Shown piece after piece: positions 28,959-37,433 of a stretch of DNA of 64,000 nt. The DNA comes from Simiduia aestuariiviva. GTDB taxonomy: Bacteria > Pseudomonadota > Gammaproteobacteria > Pseudomonadales > Cellvibrionaceae. Location: the NCBI RefSeq assembly GCF_014192475.1, contig NZ_JACHXZ010000004.1, positions 237,348 through 301,347 of the forward strand. Direction: 5' to 3'. The notes beneath the pieces were generated by a model. That model was not told the origin of the DNA and searched no databases. It saw only the letters and a program-made list of their open reading frames with translations. The translations under genes and the position numbers were made by a program. Numbering within the stretch: the stretch's first letter is position 1; each line of letters begins with the position of its first letter.

Positions 28959-29789
28959 ATGCGCCTGCGCTTTAGTAAAATGCACGGCCTTGGCAACGAT
29001 TTCGTCATGATCGATGCCATTAGCCAAAAAGTCAGACTTAACGCCGACAAAGTTCGCAAACTTGCCGATCGCCGCTTCGGCATTGGCTGCGATCAAGTGC
29101 TCATTGTCGAAGAGCCCTCCAACCCCGACGTGGATTTCCGCTACCGCATCTACAATGCCGACGGCAGCGAAGTCGAAAACTGCGGCAACGGCGCGCGCTG
29201 CTTCGCCAATTTTGTGCGCGAGCGAAAGCTGACAGGCAAGCAAGTGATCAAAGTTGAAACGGCCAGCGGCATTCTAGAGTTGCACGTTAAACGCGGCGAT
29301 CAGGTACAAGTGGACATGGGCAAACCCATACTCGCGCCCGCAGACATTCCCTTCAATTCCCAGCAGCAGAGCACCATCTACCCACTGCACATCGATGGGC
29401 AAACACTGCAGATCAGTGCCGTCAGCATGGGCAATCCGCACGCGGTGTTGGTGGTTGATAATTGCGCCGCAGCGCCGGTTGAACGCCTGGGGCCCCAAAT
29501 CGAAAACCACCCTGACTTTCCCAACCGCGTTAACGTGGGCTTCATGGAAGTGCTGTCGCGCACAGAAATTAATTTGCGCGTATACGAGCGCGGTGCCGGC
29601 GAGACATTGGCCTGCGGCACTGGGGCCTGTGCGGCGGTGGTAGCCGGGCGCTTGCGCGACCTGTTAGACTCGACCGTAACCGTCAACCTGCCGGGCGGCG
29701 CACTGGTCATAGAATGGGCTGGAGGCGATCACCCCGTGCGAATGACTGGCCCCACAGCCCAAGTTTTTCAGGGCCAGGTAAAACTATAA
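28959..29789 (+). CDS. dapF: Diaminopimelate epimerase
   Basis: 276 residues. Interconverts LL- and meso-diaminopimelate for lysine and peptidoglycan. The two catalytic cysteines are in [11 protein letters not shown] and [10 protein letters not shown]. The N-terminus [15 protein letters not shown] is typical. Confidence 0.97.
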   Translation: MRLRFSKMHGLGNDFVMIDAISQKVRLNADKVRKLADRRFGIGCDQVLIVEEPSNPDVDFRYRIYNADGSEVENCGNGARCFANFVRERKLTGKQVIKVETASGILELHVKRGDQVQVDMGKPILAPADIPFNSQQQSTIYPLHIDGQTLQISAVSMGNPHAVLVVDNCAAAPVERLGPQIENHPDFPNRVNVGFMEVLSRTEINLRVYERGAGETLACGTGACAAVVAGRLRDLLDSTVTVNLPGGALVIEWAGGDHPVRMTGPTAQVFQGQVKL

Positions 29790-29807
29790 TTAGCAAGGAC
29801 TGTTACT

Positions 29808-30479
29808 GTGGCTGAGCACACCGTCACCGACGCCGAAGTCGCCGCCTATCTCAAGCAACACCCCGATTTCTTTGAGCGCCAACCCGATTTGTTGGCCGAA
29901 TTGCAATTGCCCCACGACAGCGGCAATGCCATTTCGCTGGTCGAGCGCCAGGTCGCCGTGCTGCGCGAGCGCAACATGGACATGCGCCACCGGCTCAGCA
30001 AGCTCCTCGACAATGCCCGCGACAACGATAAGTTATTCGACAAAACCAAACGATTAGTATTGGCGCTACTCGAAGGCCGTAAAGCCGAAGACACCGTCAA
30101 TTCGCTGTTTTACAGTTTTGATAAAGACTTTCACATTCATTTCACGCGCTTGATTTTGTTCCGCCCAAGCGCCGGTAAATTGGGCCAAGCGCGCTGCGCC
30201 ACGCTCACCGACGCCAAGGCGCCACTGGCCAAAATCCTGAAATCCCAAAAGGCCCTGTGCGGCCAATTGGGCAATGAAGAAAAAGCCTACATCTTTGGCG
30301 AACAGGCTCCCCTAGTCGGATCGGCTGCCGTGGTGCCCTTGATTCACGGCACCTGCTTTGGCCTGCTGGCGGTGGGCAATCGCGACGCTAACTATTATCG
30401 ATCGAGCATGGGTACGCTGTTTTTAGCCTATATCGCAGAAATCTTGAATCGCACACTGCCCTATCAGTTGGAGCCCTAA
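29808..30479 (+). CDS. DUF484 family protein
   Basis: 223 residues from a GTG with AAGGA upstream. It starts with the family's VAAYLKQHPDFFERQPDLLAEL segment, followed by a coiled coil and a GAF-like fold. Function is unknown, but the gene is almost always located between dapF and xerC, as here. Confidence 0.92.
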   Translation: MAEHTVTDAEVAAYLKQHPDFFERQPDLLAELQLPHDSGNAISLVERQVAVLRERNMDMRHRLSKLLDNARDNDKLFDKTKRLVLALLEGRKAEDTVNSLFYSFDKDFHIHFTRLILFRPSAGKLGQARCATLTDAKAPLAKILKSQKALCGQLGNEEKAYIFGEQAPLVGSAAVVPLIHGTCFGLLAVGNRDANYYRSSMGTLFLAYIAEILNRTLPYQLEP

Positions 30480-30485
30480 GAAATC

Positions 30486-31439
30486 GTGGACGCGCTGCCC
30501 TTTGCCGACCAGGTTGGGCGCTTTCTGCAAAACCTCAAGGGTGAACGCAATCTATCGCCTCACACCTCGGCCGCCTACGCGCGCGACCTGCGCAAGTTGC
30601 AGCTTTGGTGCGCCGAGCGCGAACTCGCACTGGACCAACTCACCATTCACCACCTGCGCCAAGCCCTCGCGCAACAGCACCGCGGTGGTCTGTCCGGCAA
30701 AAGTCTGCGCCGCTGGTTATCGGCCTTGCGCAGCTTCTTTGACTACGGCGTGCGACAAGGCTGGCTAGCCAACAATCCCGCCGCCGGCCTCAGCGCACCC
30801 AAAACCGATAAACGCCTGCCCCACACCCTCGACGTCGACGAAGTGGGCCAGCTGCTGAGTTTTGCCGATGAAACTGAATACAGCGCCCGCGATCGAGCAC
30901 TACTAGAGCTCACCTACTCCTCTGGCCTGCGTTTGGCTGAATTGGCCAACCTCGATCTCGGTGATGTTGATCTGGCAGATGCCACTGTGCGAGTCACGGG
31001 CAAAGGCGAAAAGACGCGCATGCTACCGGTTGGGCGCATGGCGGTGCGTGCACTCAAACAGTGGTTGCGCGAACGCGGCGACTTTGCCCAAACGGGCGAG
31101 CTGGCGCTCTTTGTGAGCCAGCGCGGCACCCGCATCAGCCACCGCCGCATCCAGCAGCTGTTCGCCCACTACAGTGCACACATGGGGCTCGATAAGGCCC
31201 TCCACCCACACATGTTGCGGCATTCTTTCGCCAGCCACATGCTCGAGTCGTCCGGTGATCTGCGCGCAGTACAGGAACTTCTTGGGCACGCCAACATTAG
31301 CACCACGCAGATTTACACCCATTTGGATTTCCAGCATTTGGCCAAGGTGTATGATCAAGCGCACCCCCGCGCCCAACAAAAAAGCCAGACAGCCAAAGAC
31401 CGCACAGAAAATCCGGATATTGACTCTAGCCAGTGCTAA
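30486..31439 (+). CDS. xerC: Tyrosine recombinase XerC
   Basis: 317 residues, GTG start 6 nt after the DUF484 stop. Resolves chromosome dimers at dif with XerD. A core-binding SAM-like domain is at about 5-90. The catalytic domain has Arg in SSGLRLAEL, Lys in TGKGEKTR, HMLRHSFA, LLGHANI and the nucleophile Tyr in TQIYTHLD. Its place after dapF-DUF484 identifies it as XerC rather than XerD. Confidence 0.96.
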   Translation: MDALPFADQVGRFLQNLKGERNLSPHTSAAYARDLRKLQLWCAERELALDQLTIHHLRQALAQQHRGGLSGKSLRRWLSALRSFFDYGVRQGWLANNPAAGLSAPKTDKRLPHTLDVDEVGQLLSFADETEYSARDRALLELTYSSGLRLAELANLDLGDVDLADATVRVTGKGEKTRMLPVGRMAVRALKQWLRERGDFAQTGELALFVSQRGTRISHRRIQQLFAHYSAHMGLDKALHPHMLRHSFASHMLESSGDLRAVQELLGHANISTTQIYTHLDFQHLAKVYDQAHPRAQQKSQTAKDRTENPDIDSSQC

Positions 31440-31542
31440 ACGGCGCGTGTTAGTCTCAGTGCTCTACCGCTGCTACCACCCGCGCGGCCATCCACGCCGG
31501 CGCCCCATAAAAACAATCGCACTGGTAGCCAATAGGTGTATC

Positions 31543-32277
31543 GTGACACGCGCAATAAAACTGATCAGCTTCGATTTAGACAACACCCTCTGGGATGTTG
31601 AGCCCGTTATTCAATCAGCTGAAGCCACCACTCAGGCGTGGCTAGAAGAATTTTGCCCAAAACTCGTTACCCGCTTTAGTGCTGAGCAGTTGCGCCAAGC
31701 GCGCCTGGAGTACTGGAGCAATCACCCCGAATTTAGACACCTCATTACCCGCGTACGGCGCGACAGTTTGCGCATTAAGCTCATTGAAGCCGGCTACTGC
31801 TTGCACCAAGCCATCGAATTGGCAGATATGGCCATGGATGTGTTCATGGACGCGCGCCACCAAGTCACCTATTTCGAGCACGCCTTAACCACTCTCAATC
31901 AACTGGCGCCGCACTTTAAACTCGCGGCCATTAGCAATGGCAACGCCAGCCCCAAGCGGCTCGGTCTGCACCAGTTCAGTTTTCACCTGAGTGCTGAAGA
32001 CGTAGGCGCAGCCAAACCCAGCCCCGAGCCCTTCGAGCTCGCCATGGCCATGGCCGCGGTCAAACCCTCGGAAATGATCCACATCGGTGACTGTCCCAAA
32101 GACGACATCGCCGCCGCCGCCAGCCTCGGCATTAAAACCATCTGGTTTAACCCCAAGCGCGCACCTTGGCCGCGGGCAGAAGTGCAACCCGATGCCACGG
32201 TGCACAACTTAAGCGAGCTCTCGCTGGTCATTGATACCCTCGGTCGACCCAGCCCGCTGCAGGCACAATCGGCCTAA
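31543..32277 (+). CDS. HAD-superfamily phosphatase, YigB type
   Basis: 244 residues from a GTG at 31543, where the family N-terminus IKLISFDLDNTLWD begins. HAD motif I is DLDNTLWD, motif II is ISNGN, motif III Lys is in GAAKPSPEPF, and motif IV is HIGDCPKDDI. A helical cap lies between motifs I and II. E. coli YigB, at the equivalent position after xerC, dephosphorylates FMN and related substrates. The substrate here is not proven. Confidence 0.9.
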   Translation: MTRAIKLISFDLDNTLWDVEPVIQSAEATTQAWLEEFCPKLVTRFSAEQLRQARLEYWSNHPEFRHLITRVRRDSLRIKLIEAGYCLHQAIELADMAMDVFMDARHQVTYFEHALTTLNQLAPHFKLAAISNGNASPKRLGLHQFSFHLSAEDVGAAKPSPEPFELAMAMAAVKPSEMIHIGDCPKDDIAAAASLGIKTIWFNPKRAPWPRAEVQPDATVHNLSELSLVIDTLGRPSPLQAQSA

Positions 32278-32280
32278 ACC

Positions 32281-32571
32281 GTGGACCCGATCAGCAAAAC
32301 CCAATCGAGCTTTTACCGCCGCCTGTACGTGGCATACCTCATCCATCAGGGTGTGCACACAGTGCCCGCGCTCCAAGCCCACACCGGCATGCCTAGGCGC
32401 ACCGCCCAAGACACCATTGCCGCGCTGCATGAACTCGACATTCACTGCGAATTCGAGGGCGCAAATAAAATCGGCCACTACCGCATCTTCGACTGGGGCC
32501 CAATCAACCTGCAGTGGGTGGAACACAACGCCCACAGGATCGCCAGCGCGTTGGGCTACCCCAACGCCTGA
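32281..32571 (+). CDS. Small winged-helix DNA-binding protein
   Basis: 96 residues, GTG start 3 nt after the HAD stop. The N-terminal two-thirds looks like a winged helix: helix YRRLYVAYLIHQG, then the turn-recognition helix GMPRRTAQDTIAALHELDI and a beta wing with FEGANKIGHYRIFDWG. No ligand domain. Targets unknown. It may be a single-domain regulator co-expressed with xerC and the HAD gene. Confidence 0.75.
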   Translation: MDPISKTQSSFYRRLYVAYLIHQGVHTVPALQAHTGMPRRTAQDTIAALHELDIHCEFEGANKIGHYRIFDWGPINLQWVEHNAHRIASALGYPNA

Positions 32572-32582
32572 ATTACAGACAC

Positions 32583-32610
32583 AAAAAAGCCCGCTTAACG
32601 CGGGCTTTTT
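32583..32610. terminator. Bidirectional terminator
   Basis: GCCCGC (32589-32594) pairs with GCGGGC (32600-32605), flanked by A6 and T5. It serves the winged-helix gene on one side and the cytochrome c5 gene on the other. Confidence 0.85.
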
Positions 32611-32624
32611 ACCATTGCCGTGAT

Positions 32625-33047
32625 CTATTTAGACGCGGCTAATATGTGATCCACTGCAGCTTTGATTTCGTCGTCGGAGCAATCCATGCACAAGCCTTTC
32701 GCCGGCATGCCATTGAGGCCGTTGATGGCATTGGCATAGAGTGAATCCATGCCCTGAGCTAGTCGAGGCGCCCACTGGCCTGCATCGCCCATTTTCGGCG
32801 CGCCGGCAGCACCGGTGCCGTGGCAGGTTACGCACTTAGTGCTGTACACCTGCTCACCGGTACGAGGACCTGAGGCAACGGCTGCAACTGGTGCCGCCGC
32901 ACAGGCCTCACCTTCCATACAGCTATTGCCTGCTGGCTTTATGCGCTCAGCAATCTCCTGGCTGCGGTCAGCCAAGGTCACCATGGATACACTCAACCCC
33001 AAACCGGCAGCCGCTAGCAGACAGAATACTTTCTTCAACTGGCTCAC
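32625..33047 (-). CDS. Monohaem cytochrome c5-type protein
   Basis: 140 residues from a GTG at 33047 with AAGGGGA upstream. Longer in-frame starts would put extra sequence before a good signal peptide (KKVFCLLAAAGLGLSVSMVTLA). One haem motif, CVTCHG, the axial Met in LNGMPAKG, and a conserved Cys pair CMDC typical of cytochrome c5. A linker with two further cysteines precedes the haem domain. Periplasmic, possibly membrane-associated electron carrier. Confidence 0.9.
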   Translation of the reverse strand: MSQLKKVFCLLAAAGLGLSVSMVTLADRSQEIAERIKPAGNSCMEGEACAAAPVAAVASGPRTGEQVYSTKCVTCHGTGAAGAPKMGDAGQWAPRLAQGMDSLYANAINGLNGMPAKGLCMDCSDDEIKAAVDHILAASK

Positions 33048-33279
33048 TGAAAATCCCCTTGATAGTCCCAATGGCCAAACCTGGCCGAAAGGCCGCATTA
33101 TAGCCACAAAGCCAGCTGGGCGGAAACCAACTTGGTGCGTGGTATGCTCAAGCTATACAAAACTTCTACCCAAGGGTTTTTTGGGGGGTCGTCGGCTGCC
33201 ATACGTCATCACAGCATTCCGGCCCTAGGGTTTAATTTATTGGTAGCCACACTCGCTACACGCGCACACGAGGAATCCC
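33048..33279. other. Divergent intergenic region
   Basis: 232 bp between the cytochrome c5 gene and the PrnB-like gene. No ORF or clear operator was seen. GAGGA immediately before 33280 is the ribosome-binding site of the next gene. Confidence 0.5.
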
Positions 33280-34455
33280 GTGAGTTCTAACAGTCAGGCT
33301 TTTGATGAATGGATCAGACACCGCTTTGTGGCGCTGAATTCTGAATTGGAACAACGCTATGCCCAACAGGCGGACAGAGCCAATGTGGTGGGCGTTGGCG
33401 ACGATTTAAAACAACAGTTGGAATCCGAGGGCCGCGCGTTAATCAGCGCCCTGCTAGCCGAAGGCAATACCGATCAAGGGTTCGACAAGGCCTTTGACCT
33501 GCTGGGCAGTGTGGGGCTCTACATGGCCGCCTGCCGGCGCCACGAGATCACCGAGCCGTCGCGTGAAACAACCTCACCACTGGTAGAGGCATCGGCCTTG
33601 GCAATGCACATAGGCGCCTCAATCGGCGTCACGCCACGCTTTGCCACCGCCCACCTCACCACCCACAACCGCGCCGTGAACGGGGTCTACAAGCGATTTA
33701 CCGATTTGCCCGATGAAAAGATTTTCGTCGACTACAACACCCGTGGCATCTTGGCTTATAAGCGCGCTGCCGACGCACTGCTGAAAATTCTGCCACTGGG
33801 CATTGCACACCCCATCACACAAGATTTATTACAGGTGGCCGAACGCGCCCTGCAAGATGTGATAGACGCCAATGATCAACTCTTCGACAAACTCGATACG
33901 GACCAGTTTTTTTATTGCGTAAGGCCCTACTACAAACCCCACCGCGTGGGCCAGCAAGTCTATCGCGGCGCCAATGCGGGCGACTTTGCCGGCATCAATG
34001 TGATCGATATGCTATTGGGCCTGTGCTTTGCCAATGAACCCTCCTACTCGCAAATTCTGGTGGATAAATTTCTCTATATGATGCCCGAGGATCAACTCAT
34101 CCTGCGCGACAGCATGCGTCGCACCAGCCTGATGGACAGCTTCCTCGAACACCAAGCAGACCGCGACCAAGATTGGTACCAAACCAACCTGCGCCACTTT
34201 TTGGCAGTTTGCGAACGGCACGGCGACACCGCTATCCAACACCACGACCAACTGGTGAGCAAATACATTGAGAAACCGTCTGCCCACATCGAACAACAAC
34301 ACATTGAAAAAATAACCGCCAGCGGCCCGCCCCTGCACGTCCTATTGGGCGCCCTAGAGAAACTGCGCGATCGACGCGCAGCGGCGCCACGCACTGACAT
34401 CCGCACGCGACACGACGACATTGCGCACCTGAAATCGCTGTTGGTACCGTCATGA
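33280..34455 (+). CDS. PrnB-like (DUF1864) protein, IDO/TDO-superfamily
   Basis: 391 residues from a GTG with GAGGA upstream. All-helical. The segment RPYYKPHRVGQ-VYRGANAGDFAG-NVIDMLLGLC (about 214-250) resembles the PrnB/DUF1864 family, whose founding member, PrnB of pyrrolnitrin synthesis, is a haem protein related to indoleamine/tryptophan 2,3-dioxygenases. Family assignment is from memory of this motif, without a search. The remaining prn genes (halogenases, oxygenase) are absent. Its stop overlaps the start of a kynureninase-like gene, suggesting a shared oxidative path on tryptophan or a related indole or amine. Confidence 0.65.
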   Translation: MSSNSQAFDEWIRHRFVALNSELEQRYAQQADRANVVGVGDDLKQQLESEGRALISALLAEGNTDQGFDKAFDLLGSVGLYMAACRRHEITEPSRETTSPLVEASALAMHIGASIGVTPRFATAHLTTHNRAVNGVYKRFTDLPDEKIFVDYNTRGILAYKRAADALLKILPLGIAHPITQDLLQVAERALQDVIDANDQLFDKLDTDQFFYCVRPYYKPHRVGQQVYRGANAGDFAGINVIDMLLGLCFANEPSYSQILVDKFLYMMPEDQLILRDSMRRTSLMDSFLEHQADRDQDWYQTNLRHFLAVCERHGDTAIQHHDQLVSKYIEKPSAHIEQQHIEKITASGPPLHVLLGALEKLRDRRAAAPRTDIRTRHDDIAHLKSLLVPS

Positions 34456-35576
34456 GCACCACTGCACGCAAAGCAGATTTCCATTTACCCGAACACACCT
34501 ATCTGCTCAACCACTCGGTGGGTCGGCCGCTGCGCAGTAGCCTCACAGCTTTTACGGACAGTTTTATTGCCCCCTGGCGCGATTCAGGGCAGGAGCCCTG
34601 GCAGGCGTGGCTAAAAATTATTGGCCAATTTCAGTCCGCCTTAGGGCAACTGTTTAACGCCCCTGCCGATCAATTTTGCCCGCAGGTCAATCTTTCGGGC
34701 GCGGTGGCCAAACTCTTGCCCGCTATAGCGCAACTGCAAAAACCAGCCTGCGTCGTGCTGATGAGTGAAATCGACTTCCCCAGTATGGGCTTTGCCGTGT
34801 CAAAGGCATTGCCACACTGTGAACTGCGCTTTATTCCCGCCGATGCTGACGTCACCGAGCTCGCTACCTGGGCCAACGCGCTGACTGAAGACGTTGATCT
34901 GGTGTTTATCAGCCACGCCTATTCAAACACCGGCCAGCAAGCACCCGTGCAAGACATAGTGGCGCTGGCCCAATCACACCAGGTGATGAGCATTGTCGAC
35001 GTTGCGCAATCGGCCGGCATCATTCCTTTGGATCTGGCCCTCATACAGCCGGATTTTTTGGTGGGCTCCTCCGTAAAGTGGCTGTGCGGCGGCCCCGGTG
35101 CCGCCTATCTCTGGATTAACCCCAACCGACTAGCGGACTGCACGCCACGGGATGTGGGTTGGTTTTCACACGAGAACCCGTTCGAATTTGATATTCATCA
35201 ATTTCGACAACACCCAACCAGCTTGCGCTTCTGGGGTGGCACGCCGTCCATTGCCCCCTATGCCTTTGCCGCCCATAGCATCGCCTATTTCAATGAAATA
35301 GGCGTGGCGGCGCTGCGCCAACACAATCAACAATTGCTAGACTTAGCGTCACAGCAACTGCAGTCGGCGCGCGTATCGCCCGCGATCAGCGACCACCGCA
35401 GCGGCACCTTAATTTTAGATTTTGGCAGTCGGCAGTCAGAGGTACTTGCAGCGCTGCAAAAGGCCAACATCAGTGTCGATGCGCGCAACCTCGGCATGCG
35501 CGTCTCGCCGCACATCTACAATGACAGTGCCGACATGCAGCGCCTCGTGGACGTGGTGACACGGGCCCTATCTTAA
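34452..35576 (+). CDS. Kynureninase-like class V aminotransferase-fold PLP enzyme
   Basis: 374 residues. The PLP-binding region reads DVAQSAG (D183, Q186) followed by VGSSVKWLCGGPGAAYLW with the Schiff-base Lys at 209. The GGPGA signature after the lysine is typical of kynureninases (compare YKYLNGGPG). True kynureninase usually has His where Q186 stands, so substrate may differ. It overlaps the PrnB-like gene by 4 bp, so the two are co-translated. Alternative: a cysteine-desulfurase-like or other class V enzyme. Confidence 0.7.
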   Translation: MSTTARKADFHLPEHTYLLNHSVGRPLRSSLTAFTDSFIAPWRDSGQEPWQAWLKIIGQFQSALGQLFNAPADQFCPQVNLSGAVAKLLPAIAQLQKPACVVLMSEIDFPSMGFAVSKALPHCELRFIPADADVTELATWANALTEDVDLVFISHAYSNTGQQAPVQDIVALAQSHQVMSIVDVAQSAGIIPLDLALIQPDFLVGSSVKWLCGGPGAAYLWINPNRLADCTPRDVGWFSHENPFEFDIHQFRQHPTSLRFWGGTPSIAPYAFAAHSIAYFNEIGVAALRQHNQQLLDLASQQLQSARVSPAISDHRSGTLILDFGSRQSEVLAALQKANISVDARNLGMRVSPHIYNDSADMQRLVDVVTRALS

Positions 35577-35659
35577 CGGCCGAGCATGGACTTCGACCCG
35601 CAAGGTGCGTATTATGCGCCGCGTCTACCTCGCCCTGAGCCTGGCTTTGAGGATGGCAT
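35577..35659 (+). promoter_or_regulatory. Leader before the tRNA-like array
   Basis: 83 bp. TATTAT (about 35612-35617) resembles a -10 element. The last ~10 bp (ATAAAAAGTTTAA, running into the array) are shared with the region upstream of each repeat unit and of the tRNA. Confidence 0.3.
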
Positions 35660-35670
35660 AAAAAGTTTAA

Positions 35671-35798
35671 GCACCCGTAGCTCAGCTGGGTGGAGCCGGT
35701 AAAAGTGAAGCACTGCTTCGCCCGGCGAAACGACCGACAGCTATGCTGGCGGGCCGGCCCCGAAGGGGAGCGCGAAGCGGTCTATCCGTTTAGCTGAG
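35671..35798 (+). ncRNA. tRNA-Arg-headed structured RNA, copy 1
   Basis: 128 nt. An outer 14-bp stem (35681-35694 with 35785-35798, including G-U pairs) encloses arm GCCGG/CCGGC (35695-35699/35722-35726) topped by GAAGC/GCTTC. A second arm GACCG/CGGTC (35732-35736/35778-35782) holds CAGC-TAT-GCTG and CCCC-GAA-GGGG hairpins. Alternatively the tRNA D-arm GCTC/GAGC can form. Transcription is inferred, not shown. Confidence 0.6.
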
Positions 35799-35856
35799 CA
35801 AGACACAATTTAAAAATGTGCGATGATATATCCAGACTCGCACTAAAAAAGTTTAA

Positions 35857-35984
35857 GCACCCGTAGCTCAGCTGGGTGGAGCCGGTAAAAACGAAGCACT
35901 GCTTCGCCCGGCGAAACGACCGACAGCTATGCTGGCGGGCCGGCCCCGAAGGGGAGCGCGAAGCGGTCTATCCGTTTAGCTGAG
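35857..35984 (+). ncRNA. tRNA-Arg-headed structured RNA, copy 2
   Basis: Same 128-nt length and fold as copy 1. It differs only in the internal loop before GAAGC (AAAAAC instead of AAAAGT). Confidence 0.6.
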
Positions 35985-36042
35985 CAAGACACAATTTAAA
36001 AATGTGCGATGATATATCCAGACTCGCACTAAAAAAGTTTAA

Positions 36043-36170
36043 GCACCCGTAGCTCAGCTGGGTGGAGCCGGTAAAAGTGAAGCGCTGCTTCGCCCGGCGA
36101 AACGACCGACAGCTACGCTGGCGGGCCGGCCCCGAAGGGGAGCGCGAAGCGGTCTATCCGTTTAGCTGAG
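36043..36170 (+). ncRNA. tRNA-Arg-headed structured RNA, copy 3
   Basis: Same 128 nt. Changes are GAAGC-GCT-GCTTC (loop A to G) and CAGC-TAC-GCTG (loop T to C), both unpaired. It is followed by the diverged spacer. Confidence 0.6.
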
Positions 36171-36224
36171 TCGTAAAGAATTTAAAACGTGTAAGTAAAT
36201 CCAGTCTTGCACTAAAAAGTTTAA

Positions 36225-36352
36225 GCACCCGTAGCTCAGCTGGGTGGAGCCGGTGAAAGTGAAGCACTGCTTCGCCCGGCGAAACGACCGACAGCTACGC
36301 TGGCGGGCCGGCCCCGAAGGGGAGCGCGAAGCGGTCTATCCGTTTAGCTGAG
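36225..36352 (+). ncRNA. tRNA-Arg-headed structured RNA, copy 4
   Basis: Same 128 nt. Changes are in the internal loop (GTGAAAGT for GTAAAAGT) and the TAC loop. It is followed by the spacer that also serves as the tRNA-Arg upstream region. Confidence 0.6.
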
Positions 36353-36410
36353 CAAGACACAATTTAAAAATGTGCGATGATATATCCAGACTCGCACTAA
36401 AAAAGTTTAA

Positions 36411-36487
<77 letters not shown>

Positions 36488-36490
36488 ATT

Positions 36491-36528
36491 AAAAAAGCCC
36501 CCACGCCCAAAAGCGTGGGGGCTTTTTT
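36491..36528 (+). terminator. tRNA-Arg terminator
   Basis: An 11-bp stem AGCCCCCACGC/GCGTGGGGGCT with T6 on the plus strand. Symmetrical A and T tracts would allow activity in both directions. Confidence 0.9.
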
Positions 36529-36678
36529 AATTGCCAACCGCAGCGTTTCGTTCGAACCCCAGGTTCGAGCCGGAGCAAAGCGAAGACCAGCGACCAACGG
36601 GAGCTCATCCCTCTCTAATTACACACTTTCCCTGCCACGCATTTACCCAACCAGCGTGGGGGCTTTTTTAATTGCCAA
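36513..36678. repeat. 25-bp direct repeat flanking tRNA-like debris
   Basis: The sequence GCGTGGGGGCTTTTTTAATT plus GCCAA occurs at 36513-36537, within the tRNA terminator, and identically at 36654-36678, over the 3' end of the adaptor gene. The 116 bp between contain an inverted 12-nt piece of the tRNA T-arm (36551-36562). This looks like a duplication or integration scar at the junction between the tRNA locus and the giant-protein cluster. Confidence 0.75.
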
Positions 36679-37396
36679 GCGCAACTTGGCACTCGATACC
36701 CGCCGGCAACTGACCGTTTTTATTGTCGATTTCCGCTCGTACTCTATAGGTACCACTGGCGGCGTCGACGATGGGGTCCACTAAAATGATGCGCGCGCTC
36801 ACTTCCCCGCCTACCGGTTCAGCGGGAAACACCCTTAGCTTTTGACCTTCTTTCACCACGCCCCAGGAGTCAAAAGGCATCACAACTTCCACACGCAATG
36901 GGTTGAGGGACGCGATAGCCAGTACTGCCTCTGTTGTTACAAATTCACCGGGCTCGACAAAACGATCGATCACCACACCGTTAATAGTGCTAACCACCTT
37001 GCGTAAATTGAGAACGGCCTTAGCCTGCTCAAGTTCCTGCAATGCTACGTCAAATTCCGTTTTGAATTCGTCGCGTTCGTGAATTGAAATGAGTTCATCA
37101 CGATATAGGCCCTCATTGCGTTCATATTGCCGCAAGGAAAACTCTGCACGCACTTTTGACAAGGCTACTGCCGCTGCTTCAACGTCGGAACGCAATGAAA
37201 ACAATTGCTGCCCTTTTTTTATGCGCTCACCAACAGCGACATTGACCGAATCGAGCACCCCGCCCACGGGGCTACTTACATCAATACGTACACTGGGCTC
37301 TATCATGCAACCGATTGCTGATAGCCTGTCTTCTTGAGCACCTGCCATCTGACTCGTTAACAAAACAGCTATGCCAACACATATTTTCAGCGTCAT
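36668..37396 (-). CDS. HlyD/RND-type periplasmic adaptor subunit
   Basis: 242 residues from the ATG at 37396 (GGAAG upstream); a longer frame would overlap the SecA-like gene. Signal peptide LKICVGIAVLLTSQMAGA. Barrel-sandwich (lipoyl) halves SPVGGVLDSVNVAVGERIKKGQ and INGVVIDRFVEPGEFV flank a short alpha-hairpin (about 70-125); a beta-barrel follows (LRVEVVMPFDSWGVVKEG). Small for an adaptor. No cognate inner-membrane pump or TolC is adjacent; it is the last gene of the giant-protein cluster, so it probably bridges the periplasm in that system. The 3' end lies in a 25-bp direct repeat. Confidence 0.85.
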   Translation of the reverse strand: MTLKICVGIAVLLTSQMAGAQEDRLSAIGCMIEPSVRIDVSSPVGGVLDSVNVAVGERIKKGQQLFSLRSDVEAAAVALSKVRAEFSLRQYERNEGLYRDELISIHERDEFKTEFDVALQELEQAKAVLNLRKVVSTINGVVIDRFVEPGEFVTTEAVLAIASLNPLRVEVVMPFDSWGVVKEGQKLRVFPAEPVGGEVSARIILVDPIVDAASGTYRVRAEIDNKNGQLPAGIECQVALGN

Positions 37397-37433
37397 ATTA
37401 CTTCCATTAATTTTGCGTAGTTGCGATGACGTC

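Larger units (their letters stand above)
35660..36410 (+). repeat. Four tandem 182-186 bp cassettes carrying the 5' end of tRNA-Arg
   Basis: Units begin (at GCACCCG) at 35671, 35857, 36043 and 36225; the intact tRNA-Arg begins at 36411, with the same AAAGTTTAA leader. Each unit has (a) 26 nt matching tRNA-Arg positions 1-26 except for GTG in place of ATA in the D-loop, (b) about 100 nt of GC-rich foldable sequence, and (c) a 54-58 nt AT-rich spacer. Spacers 1, 2 and 4 are essentially identical; spacer 3 (36171-36224) has diverged, whereas the RNA part of every unit is nearly invariant. No protein frame is supported. Confidence 0.95.

Noticed and set aside
33280-34455. Pyrrolnitrin biosynthesis gene
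   Set aside because: Only a PrnB-like protein is present; PrnA, PrnC and PrnD are absent, so a pyrrolnitrin pathway is not supported.
35681-35735. Hammerhead-like ribozyme (GAAAC after a stem)
   Set aside because: The GAAAC follows stem GCCGG/CCGGC, but the required CUGANGA on the other side reads CTGGGTGGA, so the core is not met.
35660-36410. CRISPR array or extra tRNA-Arg genes
   Set aside because: The units are 128-nt RNAs with near-identical spacers, not short repeats with unique spacers. They lack the anticodon, T-arm and 3' acceptor strand, so they are not functional tRNAs.
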